Below are positions 1 to 9,404 of a DNA stretch of 44,255 bases, piece after piece. This DNA is from Candidatus Thalassarchaeaceae archaeon (GTDB taxonomy: Archaea; Thermoplasmatota; Poseidoniia; Poseidoniales; Thalassarchaeaceae): contig JAQXEV010000072.1 in assembly GCA_029250665.1 (NCBI GenBank), positions 1 to 44,255 on the forward strand, read 5' to 3'. How positions within the stretch are numbered: the stretch's first letter is position 1; each line of letters opens with the position of its first letter. The notes beneath the pieces were generated by a model. It saw nothing but the letters and a program-made list of their open reading frames with translations, made no database searches and was not told the origin of the DNA. A program made the translations under genes and the position numbers.

Positions 1-491
1 AGGTTGAGCAATTCAGCCTTACCTCCAGAGTCCCCTTTGATGGTCGCAATTTTCTCTTCCTCGGGGGAGAGAACTTTGTCGATACGATCTTCAGATAACT
101 TTGCGAAACTACCTGAAAGATGGTCGACTTCGTCGAGTAAAACGATTGTTTTCATCGAATCAGTATTCCCTCCGGAGAAAGCGGCTAACGAAATGTGCTG
201 GCTGCCCCGAGTAGCAGCCCTTCGGATGGCTGCTGCGTTGCGTTCTTCAGAGGCATTCAGTTCGATAATAGACCAACCACGCTCCTTTGCCACTGCTTTG
301 GCCAGCGTGGTTTTGCCAACGCCAGGCGGCCCTGAGAGCATTATACCGCGTTTGTCCGGGACGCGACCTTTGTCCCAACGATCGAGCCATTGGGCTATGA
401 GTCGAAGTTGTGAATCATTACCTTCCATCTCACCCATGCGTGTCGGACGGTACTTCTCCGTCCAGTCTTCGAGGGTCTCGGCCGCGCTCAC
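1..491 (-). CDS. rfcL: Replication factor C large subunit, N-terminal part (cut by window edge)
   Basis: This is the N-terminal 163 residues of the archaeal clamp-loader large subunit, which loads PCNA onto primed DNA. Reading the minus strand from a GTG at 491 gives a start rich in W-T-E-K-Y-R-P, the classic RFC opening. A Walker A motif GPPGVGKT follows at about residues 54-61, the sensor-like ELNASEERN at 77-85 and Walker B LLDEVD at 118-123. An in-frame TAG lies a few codons upstream, so GTG is the only reasonable start. It lies 64 nt downstream of glyS on the same strand, so cotranscription is possible. The gene runs off the left edge of the window. RfcL rather than RfcS is favoured by the W-x-E-K-Y-R-P opening and by the long spacing before Walker B. 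Confidence 0.9.
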   Translation of the reverse strand, partial: MSAAETLEDWTEKYRPTRMGEMEGNDSQLRLIAQWLDRWDKGRVPDKRGIMLSGPPGVGKTTLAKAVAKERGWSIIELNASEERNAAAIRRAATRGSQHISLAAFSGGNTDSMKTIVLLDEVDHLSGSFAKLSEDRIDKVLSPEEEKIATIKGDSGGKAELLN

Positions 492-555
492 GACACACCC
501 CTATCGTGGAGCCTCATGAAGATTGGTGGTCGGCTTCGACTGGAGCAGACGGATT

Positions 556-2385
556 TCAGAATAATTCCTGAATTGTGCCGGCAGCCATTCGTTCGAGAAT
601 TTCGTCGACGAAGGAGCGAACCTGCATCTGGTCGTCGCGCCTTCGAATCGTCACGCTACCATCCTTTAACGAGGTGTGGTCGACGGTCAGAGCCCATGGG
701 ATTCCAATCTCGTCGGCGCGTGCGTAACGCCTTCCAATCGATTTACTCGAATCCATCTCAGCGCGCGCCCGTGGTAGCGAATTGATGGCAGAAGTGATCT
801 CTCTAGCCAGTTCGGGCATTCCCTCCTTATCGAAGAGTGGAAGCACCACACAATCGACGCTTGAAATGCCTTCAGCGAGCCTCAGGAAAGTGTAGTCCTC
901 TCCTTCCTTCTGAGCTTCTTCGTAAGCGTGATCGAGGACATGCCAGATGATGCGATCGATACCAAAAGCCGGCTCGATGACGTGAGGTGTGAACCACTCG
1001 CCACTAACGTTAGCAGTCTCCGTCCGGCGCTCAACCATGCTGGAATCAATAGTAACACTGCGCCCATCTGACAATTGCAACTCGAATGGCAATTCATCTG
1101 GCAATTCACTCAGAGCCTCAAGAGCAGCAACTACAGCCCCCGCGTCTGCTCTGAATGTTGGACCGACTACCGCGCCATTCGGTGCTAATCTCTCCACGGT
1201 CTGCGTACGAGGTTCAGCGAATTGCCTCCAAGCGCGCAATCCCTTGGCCTTCGAGTGCGCCTCGTGACTTTCCAAGTCGTGACAAGTCCGATTTGCAATC
1301 CCAACGCACTCGATCCATCCATGCTCACCATGGATCTCACAATCCCAGCAATCCGATGCGTAATGTGCCATCTCTGTGCTAGCATGCTGGCGGAAGCGAA
1401 TCTGTGCCGGATCGATTCCAACCTCAACAAGGAAATCCCAAGTCCGCGCTAGGAACCAAGCAACGGTAGAGTGTCTGACGATGCCAGCATCGAGGGCAGA
1501 TCCGAACCCCATTCTAGTCTCACCAGCATATGGCCCGTCTGGGTCAGGAACTAGGGTGATAATCTCGGTGCGGCGAGCGAGGTCAACGTGTGGGGGATTT
1601 TCTGGGTCGATGAAGTACTCGAGTTCAGCCATATTGAATTCGCGAAGCCGAATCATTCCCTGCCTCGGGCTTATCTCGTTGCGGTATCCCTTTCCAGTTT
1701 GAATCGCTCCGAAGGGCAGCTTTTGTCGAAAGTGCCGATACAGCGCAGGATAGAGCATGAACATGCCCTGTGCTGTCTCGGGTCGCATGAATGCTGTACG
1801 ACCCGAGCTCATAGCGCCTATTTGGGTCGAGAACATCAGATTCATCGGTTGAGCTGCAGTCCAAGCAGCATCTGAGCACGATGGGCATTCTATTCCTGAT
1901 GCGAGAAGCCCATCGACGGCGTCCGCTGCGAGTGAATCTGCGTTTGGATGTAGATGCTCTACCAAGTGATCAGCACGGAAGGCCGAGCCACAAGCTCGGC
2001 ATTCAGTCATCAAATCGTTGAATTCCCCGACGTGACCACTAGCAACCAAAACGGCCTCAGGAGTTATCGTCGGTGAGTCAATTTCGACAATGTCGCCGTG
2101 ACTCAACCAGTGGTCAATCCATTTCTGAGTCAGACGACGACGAATCGCAGCGCCGACCGGCCCGTAATCAATGAGTCCAGAAACTCCACCATAGATGTCG
2201 AAGGCTGGCAGCACTATGCCGCGCCGCCTCAGCATCGCCGACAATCTATCGAGCCGCCTCTCCTCAGCCATCTCTAACGGCGAGGCGACCGTCCGCCTGT
2301 CTTTCAAGCCATCCTCAAACCATTGCCCAAGAACACCAGACTGAGCACCTGATGAGTTAGAGCCGGAAGACCCTAAATTCACCAT
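556..2385 (-). CDS. glyS: Glycyl-tRNA synthetase (archaeal/eukaryotic alpha2 type)
   Basis: Charges tRNA-Gly with glycine in the cytosol. The 609-residue protein has class II motif 1 (GLIDYGPVGAAIRRR), the archaeal/eukaryotic insertion with paired cysteines (ECRACGS, IECPSCS) resembling a zinc site, motif 2 with RPETAQGMF and YRNEISPRQGMIRLREF, motif 3 around FGIDRIIWHVL, and a C-terminal anticodon-binding domain beginning VVLPLFDKEGM. The first 38 residues are a Ser/Gly-rich extension, and an internal Met at 2271 would remove them. A TATA-like CATAAATC on the minus strand at 2426-2433, about 45 nt upstream, supports the longer start. The gene is divergent from lhr and followed by rfcL. Confidence 0.95.
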   Translation of the reverse strand: MVNLGSSGSNSSGAQSGVLGQWFEDGLKDRRTVASPLEMAEERRLDRLSAMLRRRGIVLPAFDIYGGVSGLIDYGPVGAAIRRRLTQKWIDHWLSHGDIVEIDSPTITPEAVLVASGHVGEFNDLMTECRACGSAFRADHLVEHLHPNADSLAADAVDGLLASGIECPSCSDAAWTAAQPMNLMFSTQIGAMSSGRTAFMRPETAQGMFMLYPALYRHFRQKLPFGAIQTGKGYRNEISPRQGMIRLREFNMAELEYFIDPENPPHVDLARRTEIITLVPDPDGPYAGETRMGFGSALDAGIVRHSTVAWFLARTWDFLVEVGIDPAQIRFRQHASTEMAHYASDCWDCEIHGEHGWIECVGIANRTCHDLESHEAHSKAKGLRAWRQFAEPRTQTVERLAPNGAVVGPTFRADAGAVVAALEALSELPDELPFELQLSDGRSVTIDSSMVERRTETANVSGEWFTPHVIEPAFGIDRIIWHVLDHAYEEAQKEGEDYTFLRLAEGISSVDCVVLPLFDKEGMPELAREITSAINSLPRARAEMDSSKSIGRRYARADEIGIPWALTVDHTSLKDGSVTIRRRDDQMQVRSFVDEILERMAAGTIQELF

Positions 2386-2407
2386 TGGGAGGTGCCCAAT
2401 GCACGTT

Positions 2408-2422
2408 CAGTACGTAGTACTG
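2408..2422. promoter_or_regulatory. Palindrome in the glyS/lhr divergent intergenic region
   Basis: Perfect 6-bp arms CAGTAC and GTACTG around GTA. It lies between the likely glyS TATA box (minus strand, 2426-2433) and the glyS start, so a bound protein could affect glyS and possibly lhr. The GTA spacer recurs in the palindromes before rrp4 and fusA. A six-base arm can arise by chance; a regulatory role is inferred only. Confidence 0.4.
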
Positions 2423-2425
2423 TAC

Positions 2426-2433
2426 GATTTATG
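2426..2433 (-). promoter_or_regulatory. TATA-like box of glyS
   Basis: CATAAATC on the minus strand, centred about 45 nt before the glyS start at 2385. The distance matches those seen before fusA, rps12 and rrp4 in this window. Confidence 0.4.
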
Positions 2434-2493
2434 GAAGCGAAGCGTTCATGTACGGTATCAATGCGCTGAATCGTCGTAGTGTGAGGCGAAGTA

Positions 2494-5400
2494 ATGCCAA
2501 AAATCGAGTATGTGGATGATTCTTGGGATACCGAGCAATTGCTCGAAAGTCTTTCACCACCTGTGCGCAACTGGTTCAAGGACAAGTTCCCTGACTTCAC
2601 CGAACCTCAGAAACTTGCAATACCACGTATTCTCAATGGCGAACATCTCTTGCTTTGCTCGCCTACAGGGTCTGGTAAAACACTGACAGCTTTCTTGACG
2701 ATTATCGACGATCTTGTGCGTAAATCGTTAGATGGTTCACTAGGTAATTCGGTTCAGTGCGTTTACATCTCACCAATCAAAGCACTGGCAAATGATATTC
2801 AGAAAAATCTCATTGGTCCTTTGACTGAGATTCGAGAACGTTACCTACCTGGTAGGGCGAAGGAAATCAAGGTTGGTTTGAGGACAGGAGATACAAGTCG
2901 GAAGGAACGTGAAAGGATGCTTCGTAAGCCTCCTCACATACTTATTACGACTCCTGAATCGCTTGGATTGGCTTTGGCTTCGAAGCGCTTCAGGCCTTTG
3001 CTCAATGACCTCCAATGGATGATTATCGATGAGATGCATTCACTGGTGCCGACTAAGCGAGGCACTCACCTTGCTCTGAGCCTTGCTTTGATGGATAGTG
3101 TAATCGATTCCCATGTGCAGCGAATCGGAATATCGGCTACGATGGAACCGTTGGATGCGGTTGCCGAATTCTTGGTTGCCAGCGATTCTCGTGAAAGTGA
3201 TACAGAGCCCCAGCATGTTGCGATTGCGAAGGTATCTGGGTCGAGGCGTCTCGACCTAGACATCATCCTCCCGACGCCTCGATTCTCATCTTTGCCGGTT
3301 AAGGAAATCCTCGACCACAATGTCGATCGCATCAAAGAAATCATCGAGGCTCACACGACGACATTGGTCTTCGTCAATACTCGACAGATGACCGAGACGG
3401 TAGTTCAGAAGCTGAAGATTCTCGGAACAGAAGGAGTTGAAGGGCATCACGGTTCTATGGACAAAGCCATTCGTCTCGATGTCGAGCAGCGCTTGAAGAA
3501 TGGATTATTGCGCAGTGTCGTATCATCATCTTCTCTCGAAATGGGTATCGATATTGGTTCCGTAGACTGTGTCGTTCAGGTGGGCAGTCCTGGTTCTATT
3601 GCCACAGGATTGCAGAGGATTGGACGTGCAGGTCACCAAGTCGACGGACTGCCGCGAGCGCGATTGTTACCAACATCTCCGCAAGACTTACTCGAAATGG
3701 TATCGTTACAAAACGGCATCTTACGGGGATCAATGGACCTACTAAAATTTCCACAAAACTCTCTCGACGTGCTTGCGCAATTCTTGATTGGTCTGACCAT
3801 CATCAGGGAGTGGGACATAGATGAGGCATACGAACTTGTGACTGCGGCTTGGCCTTATCGAGAATTACCATATGATGATTTTATCGAGGTTCTTGACTTA
3901 CTCGAGGAGGAACGCCGAGTCTGGGTCGATTGGGAAGAAAATCGCTTCGGGAAGCGTGGTTATGCGCAGATGATTTACTACACCAACATAGGCACCATCG
4001 CTCCCAGCAATAACTTCCTCGTTTTCACCTCAGACGGAACTCTCGTCGGTCAATTATCCGGTGGATTCGTTGCGAGCCTTCGGCATGGGGATGTCTTCTT
4101 GCTTGGAGGTTCGACATACCGAGTTTCCAGCATTCGAGGAACCCGAGTGAATGTCACTTCAGCTACGGGCTACCGCCCGACGATACCATCGTGGGCGGGT
4201 GAGGCAAATAGCCGAACTAACGAACTGAGTTACGAGGTTCTTGACGTGCTTGAGCGATCATCGACTATGGTGCGAATGGGGCGAGACGTCCGTCCATTGT
4301 TGACGGATGTCTATGGATTGAATAGGCCTGTGGCGAATGCTCTGGCGAATTATCTTGATGAGCATTGTGCGACCACTTTCCAAGTTCCTAACCGCGACCG
4401 GATTATCGTTGAACAGGTCGCTGGCCCGCTTCCAACTTACATCGTGACTACTTGTCGTGGTCGCGCGTTCAATCTCGCACTCGGCTATCTATTCGCTGGA
4501 ATTGCCGTGCGTGACAACATAATCGTCAATGAAATATCATTCGATGAAAATGGCTTCATGATCAAACTGAGTCATGAGGTTGAGATTTCGAAAATCCCTG
4601 AATTATTCAAGGATGGTTCGAGTCGAGAGGTTCTTCAGCGATACATGCTCGACTCGCAACTTTTTGCTAAGAGATTCCGTGAGGTATCGAGCCGAAGTAT
4701 GCTGAATCCTCGACGTATAGGTGCGGAAGAGGTCAGTCCAAAGCAATTCCAGAATCGCGCGGAACAAATCTTGCGTGCTCATCGGCAAATGGAGGATTCA
4801 GTACTCATCCGTGAGGCGATGAGTGAGATTCTAACCAGTGACCTTGAGATGAATGAACTCTCTGATTTCATTTCGCGTATGGACAGCGAGAATGTCAGAA
4901 TCGTCCATCGAAAGGTGAAGATGCCTTCTCCTTTGGGAATGACTCTCTTCATGTCCTCATTCGAGGATTTACTGAGTTTGAGGACTCGAGCTTATCTGAT
5001 CAAGGATATCGACCCTGAGATTCTTCGTCGATTGCTTGGCGCACGTTCGTTAGCAACAGATCTCGACCGTGAGAGGCTTGGTCAGTATTACCAAGACAAG
5101 GTCGCAGTGCCGGACTCTGCAATGGGCCTGTTGAGGCTGATGGACATGGGTGGTGGATTAGAGAAGACATTGATCCATCCACTATATTCCGAGAAACTCA
5201 AGAGTCTCGAGTTCGATCAACTGCGTGCTTGGGTCCACGAACTAGCTGAGCGTGGACTGATTACCAAGGTGCGTAATACTGGTCATTCACAGATTGATGA
5301 CAAATGGTTCTCGGAACGCATGGCTGGCGTGCACGGTACTCTCGGCTGTCTTGCCGCCTCCGGTGCAGATGAGATGGATGATTTACGCGCCCTCTATACT

Positions 5401-7785
5401 GGCGGCCTGACCTTTGACATAGGAATGGATTTCATAGCTGGTCAGGCCAAAACTTGGAAACAAACTTCACTTTCTGATCCAATCGATTGTCTTCGCCTCA
5501 AACTACTCGATATGCTGGGCTCTGAGGGACCTCGAACCCTGGATAAATTGGCAGACAGGCTTCCCTTCCCACGAGCCCAGGTTGAGTCGGTTCTGCAAGA
5601 ACTCGAAATGCGCAACCTTGTCTCAATCGGCTTCTTCACACAGACCAACGATGGAGAATACATCCTGCGTGTCGATGAATATCGCATCACTGGAGGGCAG
5701 GTTGAGGTTGTAGATTATCGAACTCTTCAGACATTGATTCTCCACAAGTCGTTCCAGCAATACGAAGAGCCGGCTGAGGCGATTCGTAACCTAATTCTCG
5801 TCCAACGCCGCGACGAGATGTTACATCGGGTGAAGGATTACAGATTCCGTGATTGGAAGGATATCAAACACGATCCGGATGTCATTAACGGACGCTTACT
5901 GCATAATCGAGTCGGCTATACAATGGAAGATCAATTGCCTATTGTCCTCGGTTTGCGAGGAGACCCTTGGATTGGTCCTCTAGAAGAGGAATTACTGGCG
6001 AAAATTCCGAAGGATGGAATGAGCAGGATGGAACTCTTCGCCGATTACCCGAAGGGCAAGGACCACGTGCATATTCAGCGCTCATTGAAGAGTGCCTTGG
6101 GTAACCTCGAACGTCAATTACTAATCGGAAAGAAATACATCGAATTACCGAATCGAAAGCGCTCGCTCGCAGTCTTCCATCGGATTCACGAGCGCGTTAA
6201 ACCGATGAAATTTGATGAGGCAGTCAAGAACCTCATCGAGAGGATTGGTCCAGTCAGACTCCATACTTTGCGTTTCTTTGTCTCGCGACCAGTCGAAGAA
6301 TTGGCCGAGGTTCTTCGCGATCTCGAAAATTCGGACCGAATTGTCCGCATAGTCGCTCTGCAACCTGATCCGACTGATTATTACTCAAGCCATGAGGATG
6401 CGGAGAAACTCCTCTCGCCTATGGCTGAGGATCGTACCATGCGTATACTCTCCCAGTCGGACCCGTTCTGTTCCCGCTTCATTCAAGAGGTTCGACTTAT
6501 GCTCAAACAGGGATGGTATCATCCTGTTTTCAAGGGGGTAGATCCAGTAGGTCGAATCCTCATGTTTGTCGTAAATGATTACCTTGAAATCAAGGATATC
6601 AACATCCCTCACTCCTACCTTGACGAATTCAAGGACACTTTCGACGAGCTATTGGAAAATTATCGGGACAGGCTCGTCGACGTATCGGTGATTCACGCCT
6701 TCAACGGTGTTCCAGTCCACGATTGCGATGAGAATGTTCAGCAAATATTGGCGGATCTTGGCTTCGAATCGATGGGTGATGAGGAGCGCTATATTCGTGG
6801 AGGTGTAGTTGATCCGATGCCGCGGAAGAAGATTAATCGCATTCTTTTCCATCATCATTCACTGCATCAGAAAACTCGCTTCGAGAATGAAACCATGGCG
6901 CTTGAACACTTAGAAGAATTGCGCGATGATTTTGCTCTACGTGGTCGCTGTGAAATGTTCCGAGTTGATCTCAAATCGATGGCTGCTGCCCACCAACTCC
7001 ACCAAGGAACCAACCTTCGTGGCCACCTAGTCTGGGCGCGAATGACTCACTTCCAGAGACTGCTGACAATAAGGAACGTACCTGCTCCAGAGGAAGATGA
7101 GGATATTTTGCAATTCTTCCGCGAGCACCACGATCCAACCATATTCATGGAAAGGCATGCGATGAAGCGCGGCGAATTCCGCAAACTCATCTCGCCGCTG
7201 GTAAGAAGTGGGCATCTTGTTCAGGATTACCGTGGTGGCTTCAAAGCCGTCGAACCGCTTCGCGATTCTGATCTTTGGGAGGTCAAACGCGATTACCTGA
7301 GAGACCTTGTTCAGCATTATCCAGTAATCACTCTCAAACAAGTCGAGAGGCTCGCGGGTTCACCATTCTCGGCGGAAGAAATTTCAGATGTGATGCGAGA
7401 ATTCGAAGAGGATGGAACTCTCATCAAAGGTTTCCTCGTCGATGATATGCACGATGTATGCTGGGGCCGACATGCATTATTGGAAGGGACAGATGCAATC
7501 ACTCGCACGCGTGACCTTGTAATCCCTCCTTCTGACCCACTAATCCACTACTTCGGCAGTCTGCTTCGTGAGAGATTTGGCTACGGCTCGGCATACCTTG
7601 TATTCCATCGCGAAGAGCCAGTAGCCGCATTCAAAGCAAATACTCGAGAGGGTGTGATTCACATTACTGATTTCGTTGGCGATTCGGACCTTGAGAAAGA
7701 GGCTCTGCGAGTTATGAAGGAATTCGCTTGGGAGCACGATATGCCACTGCGTGGGAAATTGTACGAGCGATTACGAACCCGTTGA
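2494..7785 (+). CDS. lhr: Giant Lhr-type superfamily 2 helicase
   Basis: ATP-dependent helicase of the Lhr (large helicase-related) family, implicated in DNA repair. A Q-motif-like segment is at residues 35-44 (FTEPQKLAIP), Walker A SPTGSGKT at 56-63, the DExH box DEMH at 179-182, SAT at 214-216, the Lhr-typical SSSLEMGIDIGSVD near 345-358 and motif VI QRIGRAGHQ at 374-382. The remaining 1,350 residues include the Lhr core and a very long helical/winged-helix C-terminus ending in an alpha/beta segment (YLVFHREEPVAAF). At 1763 residues it is far longer than minimal archaeal Lhr (about 850-950) and exceeds E. coli Lhr (1538), so it belongs to the extended Lhr class with a large C-terminal domain. 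Its 3' end overlaps the archaeosortase 3' end by 15 bp. Confidence 0.93.
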   Translation: MPKIEYVDDSWDTEQLLESLSPPVRNWFKDKFPDFTEPQKLAIPRILNGEHLLLCSPTGSGKTLTAFLTIIDDLVRKSLDGSLGNSVQCVYISPIKALANDIQKNLIGPLTEIRERYLPGRAKEIKVGLRTGDTSRKERERMLRKPPHILITTPESLGLALASKRFRPLLNDLQWMIIDEMHSLVPTKRGTHLALSLALMDSVIDSHVQRIGISATMEPLDAVAEFLVASDSRESDTEPQHVAIAKVSGSRRLDLDIILPTPRFSSLPVKEILDHNVDRIKEIIEAHTTTLVFVNTRQMTETVVQKLKILGTEGVEGHHGSMDKAIRLDVEQRLKNGLLRSVVSSSSLEMGIDIGSVDCVVQVGSPGSIATGLQRIGRAGHQVDGLPRARLLPTSPQDLLEMVSLQNGILRGSMDLLKFPQNSLDVLAQFLIGLTIIREWDIDEAYELVTAAWPYRELPYDDFIEVLDLLEEERRVWVDWEENRFGKRGYAQMIYYTNIGTIAPSNNFLVFTSDGTLVGQLSGGFVASLRHGDVFLLGGSTYRVSSIRGTRVNVTSATGYRPTIPSWAGEANSRTNELSYEVLDVLERSSTMVRMGRDVRPLLTDVYGLNRPVANALANYLDEHCATTFQVPNRDRIIVEQVAGPLPTYIVTTCRGRAFNLALGYLFAGIAVRDNIIVNEISFDENGFMIKLSHEVEISKIPELFKDGSSREVLQRYMLDSQLFAKRFREVSSRSMLNPRRIGAEEVSPKQFQNRAEQILRAHRQMEDSVLIREAMSEILTSDLEMNELSDFISRMDSENVRIVHRKVKMPSPLGMTLFMSSFEDLLSLRTRAYLIKDIDPEILRRLLGARSLATDLDRERLGQYYQDKVAVPDSAMGLLRLMDMGGGLEKTLIHPLYSEKLKSLEFDQLRAWVHELAERGLITKVRNTGHSQIDDKWFSERMAGVHGTLGCLAASGADEMDDLRALYTGGLTFDIGMDFIAGQAKTWKQTSLSDPIDCLRLKLLDMLGSEGPRTLDKLADRLPFPRAQVESVLQELEMRNLVSIGFFTQTNDGEYILRVDEYRITGGQVEVVDYRTLQTLILHKSFQQYEEPAEAIRNLILVQRRDEMLHRVKDYRFRDWKDIKHDPDVINGRLLHNRVGYTMEDQLPIVLGLRGDPWIGPLEEELLAKIPKDGMSRMELFADYPKGKDHVHIQRSLKSALGNLERQLLIGKKYIELPNRKRSLAVFHRIHERVKPMKFDEAVKNLIERIGPVRLHTLRFFVSRPVEELAEVLRDLENSDRIVRIVALQPDPTDYYSSHEDAEKLLSPMAEDRTMRILSQSDPFCSRFIQEVRLMLKQGWYHPVFKGVDPVGRILMFVVNDYLEIKDINIPHSYLDEFKDTFDELLENYRDRLVDVSVIHAFNGVPVHDCDENVQQILADLGFESMGDEERYIRGGVVDPMPRKKINRILFHHHSLHQKTRFENETMALEHLEELRDDFALRGRCEMFRVDLKSMAAAHQLHQGTNLRGHLVWARMTHFQRLLTIRNVPAPEEDEDILQFFREHHDPTIFMERHAMKRGEFRKLISPLVRSGHLVQDYRGGFKAVEPLRDSDLWEVKRDYLRDLVQHYPVITLKQVERLAGSPFSAEEISDVMREFEEDGTLIKGFLVDDMHDVCWGRHALLEGTDAITRTRDLVIPPSDPLIHYFGSLLRERFGYGSAYLVFHREEPVAAFKANTREGVIHITDFVGDSDLEKEALRVMKEFAWEHDMPLRGKLYERLRTR

Positions 7786-8784
7786 AGCCTCAGATTTCGA
7801 ATCTCCACGTAACTGTCGCGGGAGAAGTCGCATGATATTCCGGTGAAGCTCTGGAAGTAAGTCGAAAAGAGCGATTGCCATCAAAAACATCGCAAATAGA
7901 CTGGCCGCTTTCGCAGCATAACTATGGGTAAAATCAAACATACTCAAGCCAAAGAAATCCCAATTTCGGTACTCATCAGTTAACCAAACTATTCCCGCAT
8001 TTCGAAATGTATTGAGGATGTGGATTGTTGGTAAAGCGATCAGTAATCCTCGCGCGCGACGGTTCCATGGAACTGTTTGTAGTGCTACGATTGCGCCTAC
8101 AAAAATGATCATCGATTGAAGGCCGGAGCAACTGAGAATGAAGCCGATATTGACCTCTTCACCAGTAGCATGATACATTGGAATGAAGAACCCACCATCC
8201 CCCAAAGGCGTTGTCAAAAGAAACATGTTCCCATCCCATTCCGAGAGTGTAATCTCGCCTGATCCATGAAGGTCGACCATCACTTCCCCCATCGTATAGG
8301 CACCTAGTCCAGCGAACTCAAGCATCCATTCTGCACTGTGCGCGGTCAGCATTACGAATGCCACATTGAGGTATGGGATGCTGTACACGACATGGTAGGG
8401 TATCATCGACCAAGCTACCATGCCTCTGAACCAGACGATTGATTCTTTTGTTTCAGATGTTAATGTATGAAGGCGGGCGGCTTCAAAGTAAGCGAGGATA
8501 AAACCACCCGGAAGTGCCCCTGCTGTCATTAGGACGAGAACAGGGTCTCCAATCTTGACGTAATACTCCGAAAGCAGGTAAATGAACAAGCCAAGCATAA
8601 TCCAGCCGGCTGCAGCGAGTTTTCCTGAGTATTCTTCTTTTGATTTGGAAAAGGAGACGGCTAGGAGCACCATTCCGAGGCTTCCGATGAGCAAACGGAT
8701 GCCCTCTCCGGTGAAACCGATGGACTCGGCGACAGTGTCCAATACGGCCCCAATGGGTTCCTGCATTGAACCGACTCCAATCAT
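7771..8784 (-). CDS. artA: Archaeosortase A-like membrane transpeptidase
   Basis: Multi-pass membrane protein with the exosortase/archaeosortase catalytic triad: Cys in ILSCSGLQS (residue 235 of the longest frame), Arg in NTFRNAGIVW (277) and His in FDFTHSYAAK (303). Archaeosortases cleave C-terminal sorting signals such as PGF-CTERM of secreted surface proteins and link them to lipid. At least seven hydrophobic segments are visible. The open frame reaches a Met at 8832, but that start codon overlaps the gmhA start. I prefer Met at 8784, which leaves room for the divergent promoters; Met at 8766 is another option. No PGF-CTERM substrate is encoded in the window. Neighbouring gmhA-gmhB suggests a cell-surface glycoprotein context. 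Confidence 0.85.
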   Translation of the reverse strand: MIGVGSMQEPIGAVLDTVAESIGFTGEGIRLLIGSLGMVLLAVSFSKSKEEYSGKLAAAGWIMLGLFIYLLSEYYVKIGDPVLVLMTAGALPGGFILAYFEAARLHTLTSETKESIVWFRGMVAWSMIPYHVVYSIPYLNVAFVMLTAHSAEWMLEFAGLGAYTMGEVMVDLHGSGEITLSEWDGNMFLLTTPLGDGGFFIPMYHATGEEVNIGFILSCSGLQSMIIFVGAIVALQTVPWNRRARGLLIALPTIHILNTFRNAGIVWLTDEYRNWDFFGLSMFDFTHSYAAKAASLFAMFLMAIALFDLLPELHRNIMRLLPRQLRGDSKSEASTGS

Positions 8785-8790
8785 CAACTC

Positions 8791-8798
8791 GTAAATAG
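8791..8798 (+). promoter_or_regulatory. TATA-like box of gmhA
   Basis: GTAAATAG, centred about 37 nt upstream of the gmhA ATG. It would lie inside the archaeosortase reading frame if that gene began at 8832, which argues for a downstream archaeosortase start. Confidence 0.4.
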
Positions 8799-8830
8799 GA
8801 TGCCCTCGCCGGTTCGGCTCAGGGAGTATC

Positions 8831-9400
8831 ATGGCCTTCGATTTCGATTCGTTCGCCGAGGATTACATTGGCGACTTGCGTCGAACCCTCGCGGATGTCT
8901 CGTTAGAACAGATTCAGGCATTGTTGAACGAATTGGTTGCTGTCGGTGAACGTGGCGGTAGCGTCCACATGATTGGGAATGGTGGGAGCGCAGCCACACC
9001 ATCACATAGTGCTGGAGATTGGTCGAAGGAATTGGGAATTCCAACCATTGCTCACACTGACAATATCTCATCATTCACGGCTTGGGCCAATGATACCGAT
9101 TACTCGAATGTCTTCGCTGGTCAATTAGCAACATTTGCTAAGGCGGGAGATTTGGTAATCGCTTATTCTGGTTCTGGGAATTCCGCCAATGTTCTGAATG
9201 GAATTTCAATGGCTAAAGATGCTGGTTGCCGCACCGCTGCTGTAACTGGTGACTACAACGGCGGTGCTGGTGGTGCGTTGGCTGGAATGGTCGATGTGGC
9301 AATCGTCGTTCCAACTACCTCAATGGAACGAATTGAGGATATGCAACTAGTCATCAACCACATTGTCAAAGAAGCAATGAAGGCCCAGCGCGGCCAGTGA
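8831..9400 (+). CDS. gmhA: Phosphoheptose isomerase-like SIS-domain protein
   Basis: GmhA converts sedoheptulose 7-phosphate to D-glycero-D-manno-heptose 7-phosphate, the first step of activated heptose synthesis. The 189-residue protein is a single SIS domain with the family NGGSAA signature at about residues 49-54, a phosphate-binding YSGSGNSANV loop near 115-124, and a C-terminal helix (QLVINHIVKEAM) in the place of the GmhA catalytic-His helix. Length fits GmhA (about 190). The gene is followed after 4 nt by gmhB, whose product acts two steps later in the same pathway. Another SIS sugar isomerase is possible, but the GmhA-GmhB pairing makes the heptose role likely. No HldE-type kinase is in the window. 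Confidence 0.85.
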   Translation: MAFDFDSFAEDYIGDLRRTLADVSLEQIQALLNELVAVGERGGSVHMIGNGGSAATPSHSAGDWSKELGIPTIAHTDNISSFTAWANDTDYSNVFAGQLATFAKAGDLVIAYSGSGNSANVLNGISMAKDAGCRTAAVTGDYNGGAGGALAGMVDVAIVVPTTSMERIEDMQLVINHIVKEAMKAQRGQ

Positions 9401-9404
9401 TACC

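Noticed and set aside
4-519. Plus-strand 171-codon open frame at the left end
   Set aside because: It is antisense to the minus-strand RfcL N-terminus, which has clear Walker A and B motifs; the plus-strand translation is Ser/Pro-rich without any family resemblance.
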